Assembly (NCBI GenBank): GCA_963715565.1
Contig: OY970256.1
Span: forward strand, 868,001 to 932,000
Length of the DNA: 64,000 nt
Origin: JACVRN01 sp963715565
Lineage (GTDB): Bacteria > Acidobacteriota > Blastocatellia > Pyrinomonadales > Pyrinomonadaceae
Direction of reading: 5' to 3'
The translations under genes and the position numbers were made by a program. The notes under the pieces were generated by a model. That model was given only the letters and a program-made list of their open reading frames with translations, was not told the DNA's origin and made no database searches. Shown here one piece after another: positions 40,959-49,129 of this stretch. How positions within the stretch are numbered: position 1 is the first letter of the stretch; every line of letters begins with the position of its first letter.

Positions 40959-41546
40959 TTACGGAATAGCTTTCTTCACAGCCGACCCGGCTTTCTTCGC
41001 GCCCTTGACGACCTTGCCGCCGGCGTCCTCGGCCTTGTCCGCGACTTCCGACCCGGCCTTCTTCGCGCCCTCGCCTACTTTCTCCGCGCCCTCTTTACCT
41101 TTTTCGACTACCTTCTCGCCGCCTTCTTTGGCCTTGCCCGCGACGTCTTCCGCCTTGTCCGCGACAAAGCCTGCGGCGTCGGCAATCGCCTCGCCCGTGC
41201 CCTTCAAAGCCGCTTCAACTTTATCGGCAGGGATGTCGCGCTCCTCGCCCTTGGTCGAAGTCACACGAGCGGTGCGCGTGCCGTCTGCGCGCGTCGTGAT
41301 AACTACCCTTGAGATGCGATTGTTGTTCTTGTAAACCCGCGTCTCGGTCTTGGTCCCGCCGCTCTCCGTCGTCGTCGAATCATATTCGGCTGTCGAAGTG
41401 GTGGCCGGTGCGTTGGTGGTTGTCGAGGTAGTGTTGGTCGTCGTGTTAGTCGTGGTGGTCGTATTCGTGTTGGCATCGCCGGCGCAACCGCTCACGAGCG
41501 CCGCCAGCAAGAACCCGCTCAGGCTCAATATAAACTTGGTACGCAC
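40959..41546 (-). CDS. Lipoprotein with Thr/Asn-rich linker and LEA-like amphipathic repeats
   Basis: This 195-residue protein starts at GTG 41546 (VRTKFILSLSGFLLAALVSGCAG), with a lipobox VSGC giving a lipidated cysteine near residue 20. A Thr/Asn tract (about 25-50) and a short beta domain (ETRVYKNNNRISRVVITTRADGTRTARVTSTKG) follow. The C-terminal half has repeated 11-mer-like helical units such as AEKVGEGAKKAG and DKAEDVAGKAKEG, similar to LEA/apolipoprotein-like amphipathic helices. It may stabilise the envelope under stress; that is inference. Longer frames begin further upstream but lack the signal logic. Confidence 0.65.
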   Translation of the reverse strand: MRTKFILSLSGFLLAALVSGCAGDANTNTTTTTNTTTNTTSTTTNAPATTSTAEYDSTTTESGGTKTETRVYKNNNRISRVVITTRADGTRTARVTSTKGEERDIPADKVEAALKGTGEAIADAAGFVADKAEDVAGKAKEGGEKVVEKGKEGAEKVGEGAKKAGSEVADKAEDAGGKVVKGAKKAGSAVKKAIP

Positions 41547-41770
41547 GTTCTTCTCTGCCTCCCTCAAGAGAGATTTAATCAACTCCAACAAGGGAGCAAC
41601 CGATATGCCAGCCTCTCATCAACATGTATTCAAAGCCACTGCGCACGGATAAACCGGCCTTCCAGTGCAAAAGCATACGCACCTCCGGCCCCGAGCGTTT
41701 TTTTACGATACGCCCGCGCGTTGGTAGAAAAGATGGAATTTACTGGCTGATTTCGACCGGCAGGAAGTTT

Positions 41771-41845
41771 TGGAGCGCGAGACGGGGATTGAACCCGCGA
41801 CCCTCTGGTTGGGAACCAGATGCTCTACCACTGAGCTACTCGCGC
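41771..41845 (-). tRNA. tRNA-Gly (anticodon CCC)
   Basis: This 75-nt minus-strand gene starts GCGCGAG and ends CTCGCGC-T-CCA, giving a 7-bp acceptor stem and an encoded CCA. The D-arm reads AGCTCAGTGGTAGAGC. The anticodon stem-loop TCTGG-TTCCCAA-CCAGA has anticodon CCC, and the T-loop reads GTTCAATCC. It begins only six bases after the end of an endonuclease-like gene, so its promoter must lie inside or upstream of that gene. Confidence 0.97.
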
Positions 41846-41851
41846 TTAAAA

Positions 41852-42265
41852 TCAACTTTCATGATTGAGTGTCGTTAGAAGATAGTCAACAGCCCAATTG
41901 ACTTTTTGAACCTGCCCGCTCAACGTAGGCACGAGCCTTAAAGAAATACCGGCTGTCCCGAAACCTTCAACCGGAACTAAATATACTTCACCGTTATCTG
42001 GATTCCAAACGGCAAACAAGTCCGCTAGACCGTGATAGCCCTTCTTTGTAGCACCATTCCCTGACTGGCTATAGCTATTAAATAGCAGGACCCCTTTTTT
42101 GACCCTGCCGGTTTTACATTGCACGCGCCGTAGGCTCACCGAATCATCAATAATAAAATCGTATTTGTGCCCTTCCCCAAAAGGTATAGACACTAAATAA
42201 CCCGCCGCGACTAAAGCAGCCAAGATTTTAGACTCCGCCAGGTTACCCTTCTCTCTAGTTTCCAT
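41852..42265 (-). CDS. PD-(D/E)XK-type endonuclease homologue abutting tRNA-Gly
   Basis: This 137-residue protein opens METREKGNLAESKILAALVAAGYLVSIPFGEGHKYDFIIDD and continues SLRRVQCKTGRVKKGVLLFNSYS. The D-(x)n-QxK arrangement (DFIIDD ... QCK) and following segments match PD-(D/E)XK endonucleases of the PDDEXK_5 type, which include the homing enzyme I-Ssp6803I of a cyanobacterial tRNA-fMet intron. Here it is free-standing and its stop lies six bases before the 5' end of tRNA-Gly. Its base composition is more AT-rich than its neighbours, which points to acquisition. The catalytic residues appear intact. DNA cleavage or mobility is inferred, not shown. Confidence 0.7.
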   Translation of the reverse strand: METREKGNLAESKILAALVAAGYLVSIPFGEGHKYDFIIDDSVSLRRVQCKTGRVKKGVLLFNSYSQSGNGATKKGYHGLADLFAVWNPDNGEVYLVPVEGFGTAGISLRLVPTLSGQVQKVNWAVDYLLTTLNHES

Positions 42266-42367
42266 TAACTAACGCGCCAGCATTGCGCCATATCCGCTCA
42301 AGCGTCGTCGAGAAGATAATCAACATCAGATGACACTGTCAAATAAATGCGCGCATCTCTCACGACG

Positions 42368-42751
42368 CTAAGATGCGCGGTGTTTCTCAATCAGTTCTCT
42401 GGCGATCTGGCCCAGACGGGCCGTGTCTTCGGGTTTACGCAGACAGCCCTGCGCGCCCGCCTCTGCGGCTTCCTTATCGTCGAGCAAGTCCGCAAAGGCC
42501 GTGTAGAAAAGAATCGGCGTCTGCTGGTCGAAGCGCCGTATGTCGCGGCATAGTTCGAGCCCGTCCTTGTCAGGCAAGCCGATGTCCAGCAGGATCAGCG
42601 CGAAGTTTCCCGTCCTCGCCAGATCAAGCCCCTCGTCTGCGGTCTGCGCAGGCACAACCTTAAAGCCCTCCTGCTGCATGCTGAACTCGACCAGATCACG
42701 CGTATCGGTCGTGTCCTCCACAAAAAGAATCTGCCGCGTCTCGTCTCCCAT
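42368..42751 (-). CDS. Single-domain response regulator
   Basis: This 127-residue CheY-like receiver domain stands alone. The acidic pocket (Glu12, Asp13), phosphoacceptor Asp56 in ALILLDIGLPDKDG, Thr near 84 (ILFYTAFA) and conserved Lys near 106 (GCLRKPED) are all visible. Lacking an output domain, it must act through partner proteins. It could serve the histidine kinase at 30733, but they are far apart. A GGAGG site precedes the ATG, and a heptamer hairpin lies upstream. Confidence 0.9.
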   Translation of the reverse strand: MGDETRQILFVEDTTDTRDLVEFSMQQEGFKVVPAQTADEGLDLARTGNFALILLDIGLPDKDGLELCRDIRRFDQQTPILFYTAFADLLDDKEAAEAGAQGCLRKPEDTARLGQIARELIEKHRAS

Positions 42752-42760
42752 TTAACCTCC

Positions 42761-42847
42761 AAAAGCAGTGACAAGTGACGAGTGACAAGTGACAAGAGAA
42801 AACGCTTGTTCTTGCTCGTCACTTGTCACTCGTCACTTGTCACTGTT
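42761..42847. repeat. Heptamer-array hairpin, GTGACAA family
   Basis: The left arm has four units (GTGACAA, GTGACGA, GTGACAA, GTGACAA) and the right arm has the complement with the GTGACGA variant matched in position. The outer left end reads AAAAGCAGTGAC. The right arm overlaps the last codons of kdsC. Confidence 0.88.
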
Positions 42848-43380
42848 CTTATGTATCTCGTCATCAGTTCGGCCCAGCGTCCCTGGGCTTTTAAGATTAG
42901 CTCGCAGACTTCGCGGACAGCGCCGAAGCCGCCGGGAAGTTGTGTGATGTAATGAGCGGCGGCGACCGTTTCAGGAACAGCGTCCGCAACCGCGACCGCG
43001 AGCCCGCACCTTTGCATGAGCGGGATGTCCGTCACGTCGTCTCCAATAAAGACGACTTCATCATCGCTCATCCCGGCCTCTTTGAGCACCTCTTCAAAAT
43101 CCGCAATCTTGTTCCACGTACCCTGCCTCACAAAGGTCATGCCAAGCTCCTGGGCGCGGCGCTCGACCAGCGTGGAGCGTCTTCCGGAAATAATTCCGGA
43201 GCGCAATCCGGCGCGGTGTAATAAAACAATCCCGTGGCCGTCGCGCGTGTGAAAGCTTTTCTCTTCGTCGCCGTCGCCCGTGAGCGTGATGCGCCCGTCC
43301 GTCAACACGCCGTCGCAATCCATCAAGACGAGCTTGATGCGCGCAGCGCGTCGCTCCACCTCTGCTGTCCAATCGCTCAC
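42826..43380 (-). CDS. kdsC: 3-deoxy-D-manno-octulosonate 8-phosphate phosphatase
   Basis: This 184-residue HAD-family phosphatase releases phosphate from Kdo-8-phosphate in LPS synthesis. The signature LMDCDGVLTDGRITL (Asp21, Asp23) is followed by SFHTRDGHGIVLLHRAG, ISGRRS (motif II Ser/Thr region), QGTWNKI with the conserved Lys, and FIGDDVTDIPLM (motif IV aspartates). The last residues (TVTSDE) and the stop codon lie within the GTGACAA hairpin, so the natural C-terminus has been replaced by repeat sequence. It follows the M1-like gene within the Kdo cluster. Confidence 0.92.
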   Translation of the reverse strand: MSDWTAEVERRAARIKLVLMDCDGVLTDGRITLTGDGDEEKSFHTRDGHGIVLLHRAGLRSGIISGRRSTLVERRAQELGMTFVRQGTWNKIADFEEVLKEAGMSDDEVVFIGDDVTDIPLMQRCGLAVAVADAVPETVAAAHYITQLPGGFGAVREVCELILKAQGRWAELMTRYIRTVTSDE

Positions 43381-43384
43381 GCTC

Positions 43385-45685
43385 TTAACGTACTTCCAAA
43401 AATTCTATTCCCGCAAGCTTCCAGGAGCCGCCCACGCGCGCCAGTATGAAAACCGCCGTGCCCGATTGATCGCGTCCAAGCTCGCGCACGTTGAGATTGA
43501 CATCAACCGCGATGCGGTTGGCATCCAGACTTTCCGTCCTCACGATACGCGTCTGCCAGACTTCCGGACGATTGCCGATGATGCCGCGCGAAAAGGCAGG
43601 CAGCTCGCCCGCCACTATGAGAGCGTCTATGTCGGCTTTAGTTCCGGTCTTGATTGCCTGATCAAGCTGCGCGATAAAAGCGCGCACAGCCTCTTCAACC
43701 GCAGGCGAAGCGTTAGCAGCAGCCTCGGCCTTGATGCGACCGGCGCGCGCCGCGATCATCGAGGCGTAATCGCCTTCGGCGCGCACGGCTTCGTTAAAGC
43801 GTCGTGCGGCTTCCGCCGCCTGTCCCTTGCGCAAAGCAATCTCGCCCAATCCTATGTTGGCCCACGCGAGCGTGTTCGGCGTCGGCAACCGATCATCCAG
43901 AGCAGCACGAAAATCACGCTCGGCTTCGTCCACACGATTCTGCGCGAGCAAGCTGCGCGCCAGCAGAATACGCGCTTCCTGCAAGCCCGGGTTGACGCTG
44001 AGAAGCTCGCGCGCCGTCGCTTCCGCCTTGGCGTTTTCCGAACGAGCAAGCGTTGCCTTGGCTTCACCAAGGGCTTCGTCAATCGAGCGCACGCGAGGGG
44101 CGCTGTCGTTACCATAATCCAACTGCGGGAAAAGCTTGTCGGGGTCTATCTCTACGCGCGTGATGCGCGCCGAAGTCTTAAACACGGCTTCGCCAAAGCT
44201 GCGCGCCGCAATCGTCGCGTCGGTCGTCACGCGCTCGCCCGTTTGCGTAATGGCGACGACCGGCACAGTCACGTCGAACGACCCCATGTTGCGCAGGGCC
44301 GCGACCGACTGCGCGCCGCGCGCTTGCGGCAACCCGATCATGAGGTCCATGTCCGTCGGCTGGTCGAGCATAGAATCGAGTACGCTTTTCAACTCCGCTC
44401 CGCCTCGTCCCTGAAGCGACGCGCGCAGGACTTCGAGCGAAAAAACTGATTCGCCCGTCGCTCCCTTTTGTAAGAGAGAGCGCAAGCTGGTCGTAAAAGC
44501 TTCCTGCCCCAGCGCGCGCGCGGCGAGTCGCCACACCATCGCGCCCTTGTTGGCAACCGATGAATAGTATGTGCTGTCTTGCGGAGTGGTGCGCGAGAGC
44601 GGCGCGTCGCGTTTAGCCACGGGCGCGTATAGAAGGCGCTGTAGCAATCGTTCCGCTTCGGCAGTCTCGCGGCCAAACTGTTTTTCGATAAAAACGTTCG
44701 CCAGATATCGCGTCAAGCCTTCGGTTAAAACGCCCACGCCTTCGCCCCTGACGGGCGTTGCTCCGCCAATCCATAAACGCGCGACCGCTTCGCCGACCGA
44801 AAGCGCCGTCGCCGAATCAATCTTCGCGCGACGGAAAGCAGCCGTAGACAAAAGCAGCATGCCGCCCTCGCTCACTCCACCGCCGCGCGTCACGGCCACT
44901 ATTTTGATGGGCGTATCGGGCGCTTGCCCCAGCATGCCTGCATAAAAAGTTCTGGCAGCGGCAGCCAGCGCAAGAATGGCTTCGGCCTGTTTTCTCTCTT
45001 CGGCGCTCGCGCCCTTTGGAAGATAGGCCGTTGCGCCTCGCGCTTCGCCCGCGCCTTCGACCACGTCCCAGTTGCCGCTCAGAAAAAATGGCTGGCCCGT
45101 GAGCGTCTGCTCAAAAGTGCTGCCGGAAGATTTGCCCGGCGCAACGATTGTCTCACCACCGGTCGTCGCGAGGGTCAGACGAAATGGAGCCGTGTCCGCG
45201 CCGCGCAAAGAGAAAGGCGTGTTGGGCGAAGGATACCAGAACGCGAGCGGCAGGAATTGCGAGCCCACGGGCGAGATTGCCATGAGCCCGGAATTGTCCC
45301 CGGCTGGCAAGCGATATTCGAGCACGACGTTGAGAGTGCTTTCGGGCGGCGCTGGTGTTGGAAGATTGATGGTCACGCGCTGTAGGTTGCCGCGCGACTC
45401 CGGCGAAGCGCGAAAGGTGGAGGAAGCTCCCCCGACGCTCGCCGATTTAATCTCGGCCTTTGAATTAATCCGCAGTGTTAAGGTCGAGCCAGCGCCCCGG
45501 CCTACGTTGCGCACCGCGAGCGCCGCACGCGACGTGAGCGCGCGCTCCTGTGCGTTGACGTTCGCCGTGATGTCGAACTTTGTGACCTGCCACGCGGCGC
45601 GCGGCTCGTCCTGTGCACGCGCCGAAGAAAGCGCGCAGAGGGTTTGTATAAAAAGACAAAAAACAAGTAGCAATCTAAGTTTCAT
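43385..45685 (-). CDS. Secreted M1-aminopeptidase-like protein with lost active site, plus TPR region
   Basis: This 766-residue protein with a signal peptide (1-24) has an M1-like N-terminal beta domain (WQVTKFDITANVNAQERALTSRAALAVRNVG) and a peptidase-like middle. There the exopeptidase motif is degraded (GGGVSEGGMLLLS) and the zinc motif HExxH is replaced by VGEAVARLWIGG. TPR-like helices (about 560-650) and a C-terminal SnoaL/DUF4440-like domain (about 665-766) follow. Zinc binding is therefore not possible. It may be a scaffold or binding protein in the periplasm. It lies between kdsA and kdsC on the same strand; whether it has a role in LPS is unknown. Confidence 0.7.
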   Translation of the reverse strand: MKLRLLLVFCLFIQTLCALSSARAQDEPRAAWQVTKFDITANVNAQERALTSRAALAVRNVGRGAGSTLTLRINSKAEIKSASVGGASSTFRASPESRGNLQRVTINLPTPAPPESTLNVVLEYRLPAGDNSGLMAISPVGSQFLPLAFWYPSPNTPFSLRGADTAPFRLTLATTGGETIVAPGKSSGSTFEQTLTGQPFFLSGNWDVVEGAGEARGATAYLPKGASAEERKQAEAILALAAAARTFYAGMLGQAPDTPIKIVAVTRGGGVSEGGMLLLSTAAFRRAKIDSATALSVGEAVARLWIGGATPVRGEGVGVLTEGLTRYLANVFIEKQFGRETAEAERLLQRLLYAPVAKRDAPLSRTTPQDSTYYSSVANKGAMVWRLAARALGQEAFTTSLRSLLQKGATGESVFSLEVLRASLQGRGGAELKSVLDSMLDQPTDMDLMIGLPQARGAQSVAALRNMGSFDVTVPVVAITQTGERVTTDATIAARSFGEAVFKTSARITRVEIDPDKLFPQLDYGNDSAPRVRSIDEALGEAKATLARSENAKAEATARELLSVNPGLQEARILLARSLLAQNRVDEAERDFRAALDDRLPTPNTLAWANIGLGEIALRKGQAAEAARRFNEAVRAEGDYASMIAARAGRIKAEAAANASPAVEEAVRAFIAQLDQAIKTGTKADIDALIVAGELPAFSRGIIGNRPEVWQTRIVRTESLDANRIAVDVNLNVRELGRDQSGTAVFILARVGGSWKLAGIEFLEVR

Positions 45686-45758
45686 AAGAGACGGAATTTG
45701 ATGATGAAAATTTTGGTGTCCGGGGAAGATTTATGTTCAAAGGAGCTTCGTTTGTCAA

Positions 45759-46613
45759 TCAACGCGCGCTCTCGCTCAAGGCCATCTCGCGCCTTGCGAG
45801 CGCGTGTATATCCTTAAGCACAAAGAGCAGCGCCTCCAATCTGGCGAGCGGGAGCATGTTCGGCCCGTCCGAGGGCGCGCGCTCCGGCTCGTCGTGCACT
45901 TCCATAAAAACCGCGTCCACGCCGCACGCCACGCCTGCGCGCGCAAGCGGTTCGATGTATTCCGAGAGCCCGCCCGTTGCATGACCCAAGCCGCCGGGCA
46001 GTTGCAGCGAATGCGTGACGTCGAAAACCACTGGCACACCGAAGGAACGCATGATGGGGAATGAGCGCATGTCCACGACCAGATTGTTATAACCAAAGCT
46101 CACGCCGCGTTCCGTCAAAAGCAGTTTCTCACAACCTGCCGCCTGTGCCTTCTCGACGATGTTGCGCGCATCTGCGGGCGCAAGAAACTGTCCCTTCTTG
46201 ATGTTGACGGCACGACCCGTCTCGACCGCCGCCTGAATCAAATCGGTCTGGCGACAGAGAAAGGCGGGGATTTGCAGGATGTCCGCAACCTCTGCCGCTC
46301 GCTCGACCTGTGAAATCTCGTGTACGTCGGTGATGACGGGCACACCTGTTTCTTCTTTGACGCGACGAAGAATATCGAGCCCTTCTTCAAGACCGGGGCC
46401 GCGAAAGCTTTTGACGGACGAGCGATTGGCTTTATCAAAAGATGATTTGAAAACGTAGTCGAGCCTCGCGCGCTCCGTCCGCTCCTTGCACTCGCGCGCC
46501 ATCATGAGCGCGTGTTCAAAAGATTCTATGACGCACGGCCCGGCGATAATGGTCAAACGCCCGTCGCCGAACGTGACCGGGCCGACCTCGAATGATTTCA
46601 CAGTCTGTTCCAT
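45759..46613 (-). CDS. kdsA: Kdo-8-phosphate synthase
   Basis: This 284-residue TIM-barrel enzyme condenses phosphoenolpyruvate with arabinose 5-phosphate to form Kdo-8-phosphate. Visible signatures include IIAGPCVIESFEHALMMA (about 26-43), FKSSFDKANRSSVKSFRGPG (about 58-77), LQIPAFLCRQTDL, NIKKGQFLAP, LLTERGVSFGYNNLVVDMRSFPIM, FDVTHSLQLPG and EVHDEPERAPSDGPNML. The start is taken at ATG 46613 (MEQTVKSFEVG); a longer frame to 46667 overlaps the upstream kinase gene and lacks family match. It lies in the Kdo cluster. Confidence 0.95.
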   Translation of the reverse strand: MEQTVKSFEVGPVTFGDGRLTIIAGPCVIESFEHALMMARECKERTERARLDYVFKSSFDKANRSSVKSFRGPGLEEGLDILRRVKEETGVPVITDVHEISQVERAAEVADILQIPAFLCRQTDLIQAAVETGRAVNIKKGQFLAPADARNIVEKAQAAGCEKLLLTERGVSFGYNNLVVDMRSFPIMRSFGVPVVFDVTHSLQLPGGLGHATGGLSEYIEPLARAGVACGVDAVFMEVHDEPERAPSDGPNMLPLARLEALLFVLKDIHALARREMALSESAR

Positions 46614-46638
46614 TTGCAATTTCTGTTTCGCTCTACTG

Positions 46639-48867
46639 TTATTGATTCTGTTGCGCCTTGCGCTCAAGGGCTTTGATCTTCTGCTCTATCATTTGACGAT
46701 CAAAGGCGTCGGGGCGCTGCTCCAAATATGCCTGATACTCGCGCGCGGCGTCCATTGGACGATCTGATTCTTCGTAAACTTTGGCGAGCAATTTATGCGC
46801 TTCCGGAAAATTTCCCTGTCGCTGTTCGAGCGCGGAGCGAAAAGCCTGCTCGGCTCCCGCGAAATCTTTTTCGATGGCGAGCGCCGTGCCGAGCTTGAAA
46901 AAGGAGAGCCAATCGCTCCCGCCGCTCTGGTCAATCGCACGGCGAAAGGCGTCCGAGGCTTCGCGGTTGAGTCCCTTCTCTAACTGTATGCTGCCGATTT
47001 GATAGAAGGCGTCCGGATATTTTCCGCCGCGCTGATTGATGGCGTTGTAGTAGGCGCTGACCGCGCCGTCTTTGTCGCCCTGCTGTTGCAAGGCGAAGCC
47101 CAGATTGTAATAGGCCGTCGGATAGTTGTTCCCGTTCTGTTGAATCGCCGTGCGAAACTCGCGCACGGCTTCGCCGTAATCTCTTTTCATCACGAGCGCG
47201 CGCCCCAGTCGATTGTGCGCCGCGGGATAGTTGTTCTGTAATTCAACTGCACGACGAAAATCACGCTCGGCGGCGTCGAAATTTCCGACGGAGAAAAAGT
47301 ACGCGCCGCGTTCATAAAAATCCACGGCCTTGCGCGGCTCGCCCGTGGGCGCGGCACGTTGCGGTCCTTTGGCCTCCTGCTGTAAGTCGCGGCCCATAGC
47401 GTCGTCAGCTTCGTTGCCTGCCGAGGCGGTCGTGCTCGTTGAGCGCGAGCCTGTGAAGACTATGAGCGAAACGACCAGTAGGACTGCGGCGACCGCCAGA
47501 ATCACCATCACGACGGGCTGCGTGAGAAATCTCTTCCACGCCTCGACACGGTTGCGCGGAGGTGCAACCTCTGTTACGTGTGTCGGCTGCGCCGCCGCCT
47601 GTTCGGAGACCGCAGAGAGCGATGAAGCCGAAGCGGCTCGTGCTGAAGAGTCTGCCGAAGGCGGCGCGGCTGCATCGGCTTCAGGTATTGACGCTTCAGA
47701 ACCGGGCGCGACCACAGCGCCGCCGGTCTCTATCACTTTTTCTTCGGCGGTGGCCGACGCGCCCGGCGCTTGAGTGGTCGAAGCGCGGCGCTCGCGCATT
47801 TTTTCAAGATCAATCACCAGACGCCCAGACGGAGTTTCCGTTCCGACGTCGCGCAGTGTTTCGATGGTCGGCGCGCTAAAGCCCGCCGCATGTTCGAGAC
47901 CGAGCTTTTCCGCCATCACGTATAGCTCTCGACGGAAAGCGCCCGCGTCCTTTGGTCGCTCGTTGGGCTTCTTTGCCAGAGCATGGAGCACAATCTCTTC
48001 GAGCGCGGGAGGAATCGCGGCGATGAACTCGCGCGGCGGTCTGGGCTGTTCGGAAGAATGCTTGAGAGCGACGGCCAGAGGCGTGGGGCCGGAAAAGGGC
48101 GTCGTGCCCGTGAGCATCTCGTAGAGGATGACGCCGAGGCTGTAGACATCCGACGAGGGCATCAATTCCGCGCCGTCGCATTGCTCTGGCGACATGTAGC
48201 GCGGCGTGCCAATCATCACGCCCGTCTGCGTCAGGTTCTTCACTACTTCTCCGGCTTCGGTCGCGAGCTTGGCGATGCCGAAGTCGAGGACTTTGACGAT
48301 GGGCGGCGCGTGTTTGCGCTGAACGACGAAAATATTTCCGGGCTTGAGGTCGCGGTGAATAATTCCGGCCTCGTGCGCTGCCGAGACAGCAGCAGAGATT
48401 TGCAGCATCAGCGAGACTGCGCGCGCCGTGTCGAGCGGCGCTTCGCGCGCCAGCACATCGCGCAGGGACTTGCCTTCCAGCAATTCCATCACGATGTAGA
48501 CCAGACCGTCCGCCGTGCGCCCGAAATCCGTGACGGAGACGGCGTTGGAATGCTGCAAGCGACCGGCGGCACGCGCTTCACGACGAAAGCGTTCCTGCGC
48601 CGCTTCGTCTTCGACAAAGCGCTGGTTGAGAACTTTGATTGCGACCGAGCGGTCAATCAAAAGATGCGTCGCGCGATAAACCGTCCCCATGCCACCCTCG
48701 CCCAACCGCGCGTCAAGGCGATATTTGTCATCAAGGGTGAGGCCCACGAGCGGGTCGGCGGAAGCTTCCGTGGCGACGGTCGAATCAGCCGCCAACGCCG
48801 TGCCGTCTTCGGCGCAGACCTGTACGTCGTCACTGTAGCGACGACCGCATTTGGGACATTGAAGCAT
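46639..48867 (-). CDS. Membrane Ser/Thr protein kinase with N-terminal zinc ribbon and periplasmic TPR domain
   Basis: This 742-residue protein has a short zinc-ribbon-like start (MLQCPKCGRRYSDDVQVCAEDG). A Hanks-type kinase domain (about 47-310) follows with LGEGGMGTVYRA (P-loop), VAIKVL (Lys), IIHRDLKPGNIF (catalytic loop), LDFGIAKL (DFG), TPRYMSPEQ (APE) and DVYSLGVILYEMLTG. A low-complexity linker leads to a transmembrane helix near 460-480 (VVMVILAVAAVLLVVSLIVFT) and about six TPR units (about 525-730). It should phosphorylate cytosolic targets in response to an envelope-side TPR ligand. It lies upstream of kdsA. A heptamer repeat abuts the start and no ribosome site is seen. Confidence 0.92.
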   Translation of the reverse strand: MLQCPKCGRRYSDDVQVCAEDGTALAADSTVATEASADPLVGLTLDDKYRLDARLGEGGMGTVYRATHLLIDRSVAIKVLNQRFVEDEAAQERFRREARAAGRLQHSNAVSVTDFGRTADGLVYIVMELLEGKSLRDVLAREAPLDTARAVSLMLQISAAVSAAHEAGIIHRDLKPGNIFVVQRKHAPPIVKVLDFGIAKLATEAGEVVKNLTQTGVMIGTPRYMSPEQCDGAELMPSSDVYSLGVILYEMLTGTTPFSGPTPLAVALKHSSEQPRPPREFIAAIPPALEEIVLHALAKKPNERPKDAGAFRRELYVMAEKLGLEHAAGFSAPTIETLRDVGTETPSGRLVIDLEKMRERRASTTQAPGASATAEEKVIETGGAVVAPGSEASIPEADAAAPPSADSSARAASASSLSAVSEQAAAQPTHVTEVAPPRNRVEAWKRFLTQPVVMVILAVAAVLLVVSLIVFTGSRSTSTTASAGNEADDAMGRDLQQEAKGPQRAAPTGEPRKAVDFYERGAYFFSVGNFDAAERDFRRAVELQNNYPAAHNRLGRALVMKRDYGEAVREFRTAIQQNGNNYPTAYYNLGFALQQQGDKDGAVSAYYNAINQRGGKYPDAFYQIGSIQLEKGLNREASDAFRRAIDQSGGSDWLSFFKLGTALAIEKDFAGAEQAFRSALEQRQGNFPEAHKLLAKVYEESDRPMDAAREYQAYLEQRPDAFDRQMIEQKIKALERKAQQNQ

Positions 48868-48869
48868 AA

Positions 48870-49122
48870 AGGCAGTTTTCAGTTTTCAGTTTTCAGAAGC
48901 TGTTTTGAAAAGTCCCGTAGGGACTGAATGTTTATAGCTCGCACGCATTTTCCGAAATCAAGCTCCAGAGGAGCGGCATGTCACGGATGCATAACATATC
49001 GCTCCTACGGAGCTTGATTCTTGATTGGTGACATTAATCTATAAACATCCTGCTCCTACGGAGCTAAACAAGTATCTGGACTTTTCAAACTGCTTCTCAA
49101 AACTGAAAACTATTATTCTCGC
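48870..49122. repeat. CAGTTTT heptamer hairpin with a GCTCCTACGGAGC-type repeat inserted in its loop
   Basis: The outer arms are CAGTTTT units (48873-48895) continuing AGAAGCTGTTTTGAAAAGTC, matched by GACTTTTCAAACTGCTTCTC and AAAACTGAAAAC at 49080-49112. Between them lies a different repeat block: GTCCCGTAGGGAC, AAGCTCCAGAGGAGC, GCTCCTACGGAGC (twice) and inverted TGTTTATAG/CTATAAACA ends. This looks like a second element inserted in the first. Confidence 0.8.
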
Positions 49123-49129
49123 TCAAACG

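Noticed and set aside
45759..46667. A longer kdsA start at 46667
   Set aside because: The extra 18 residues do not fit the KdsA family and would overlap the kinase gene by 29 bases; ATG 46613 fits better.
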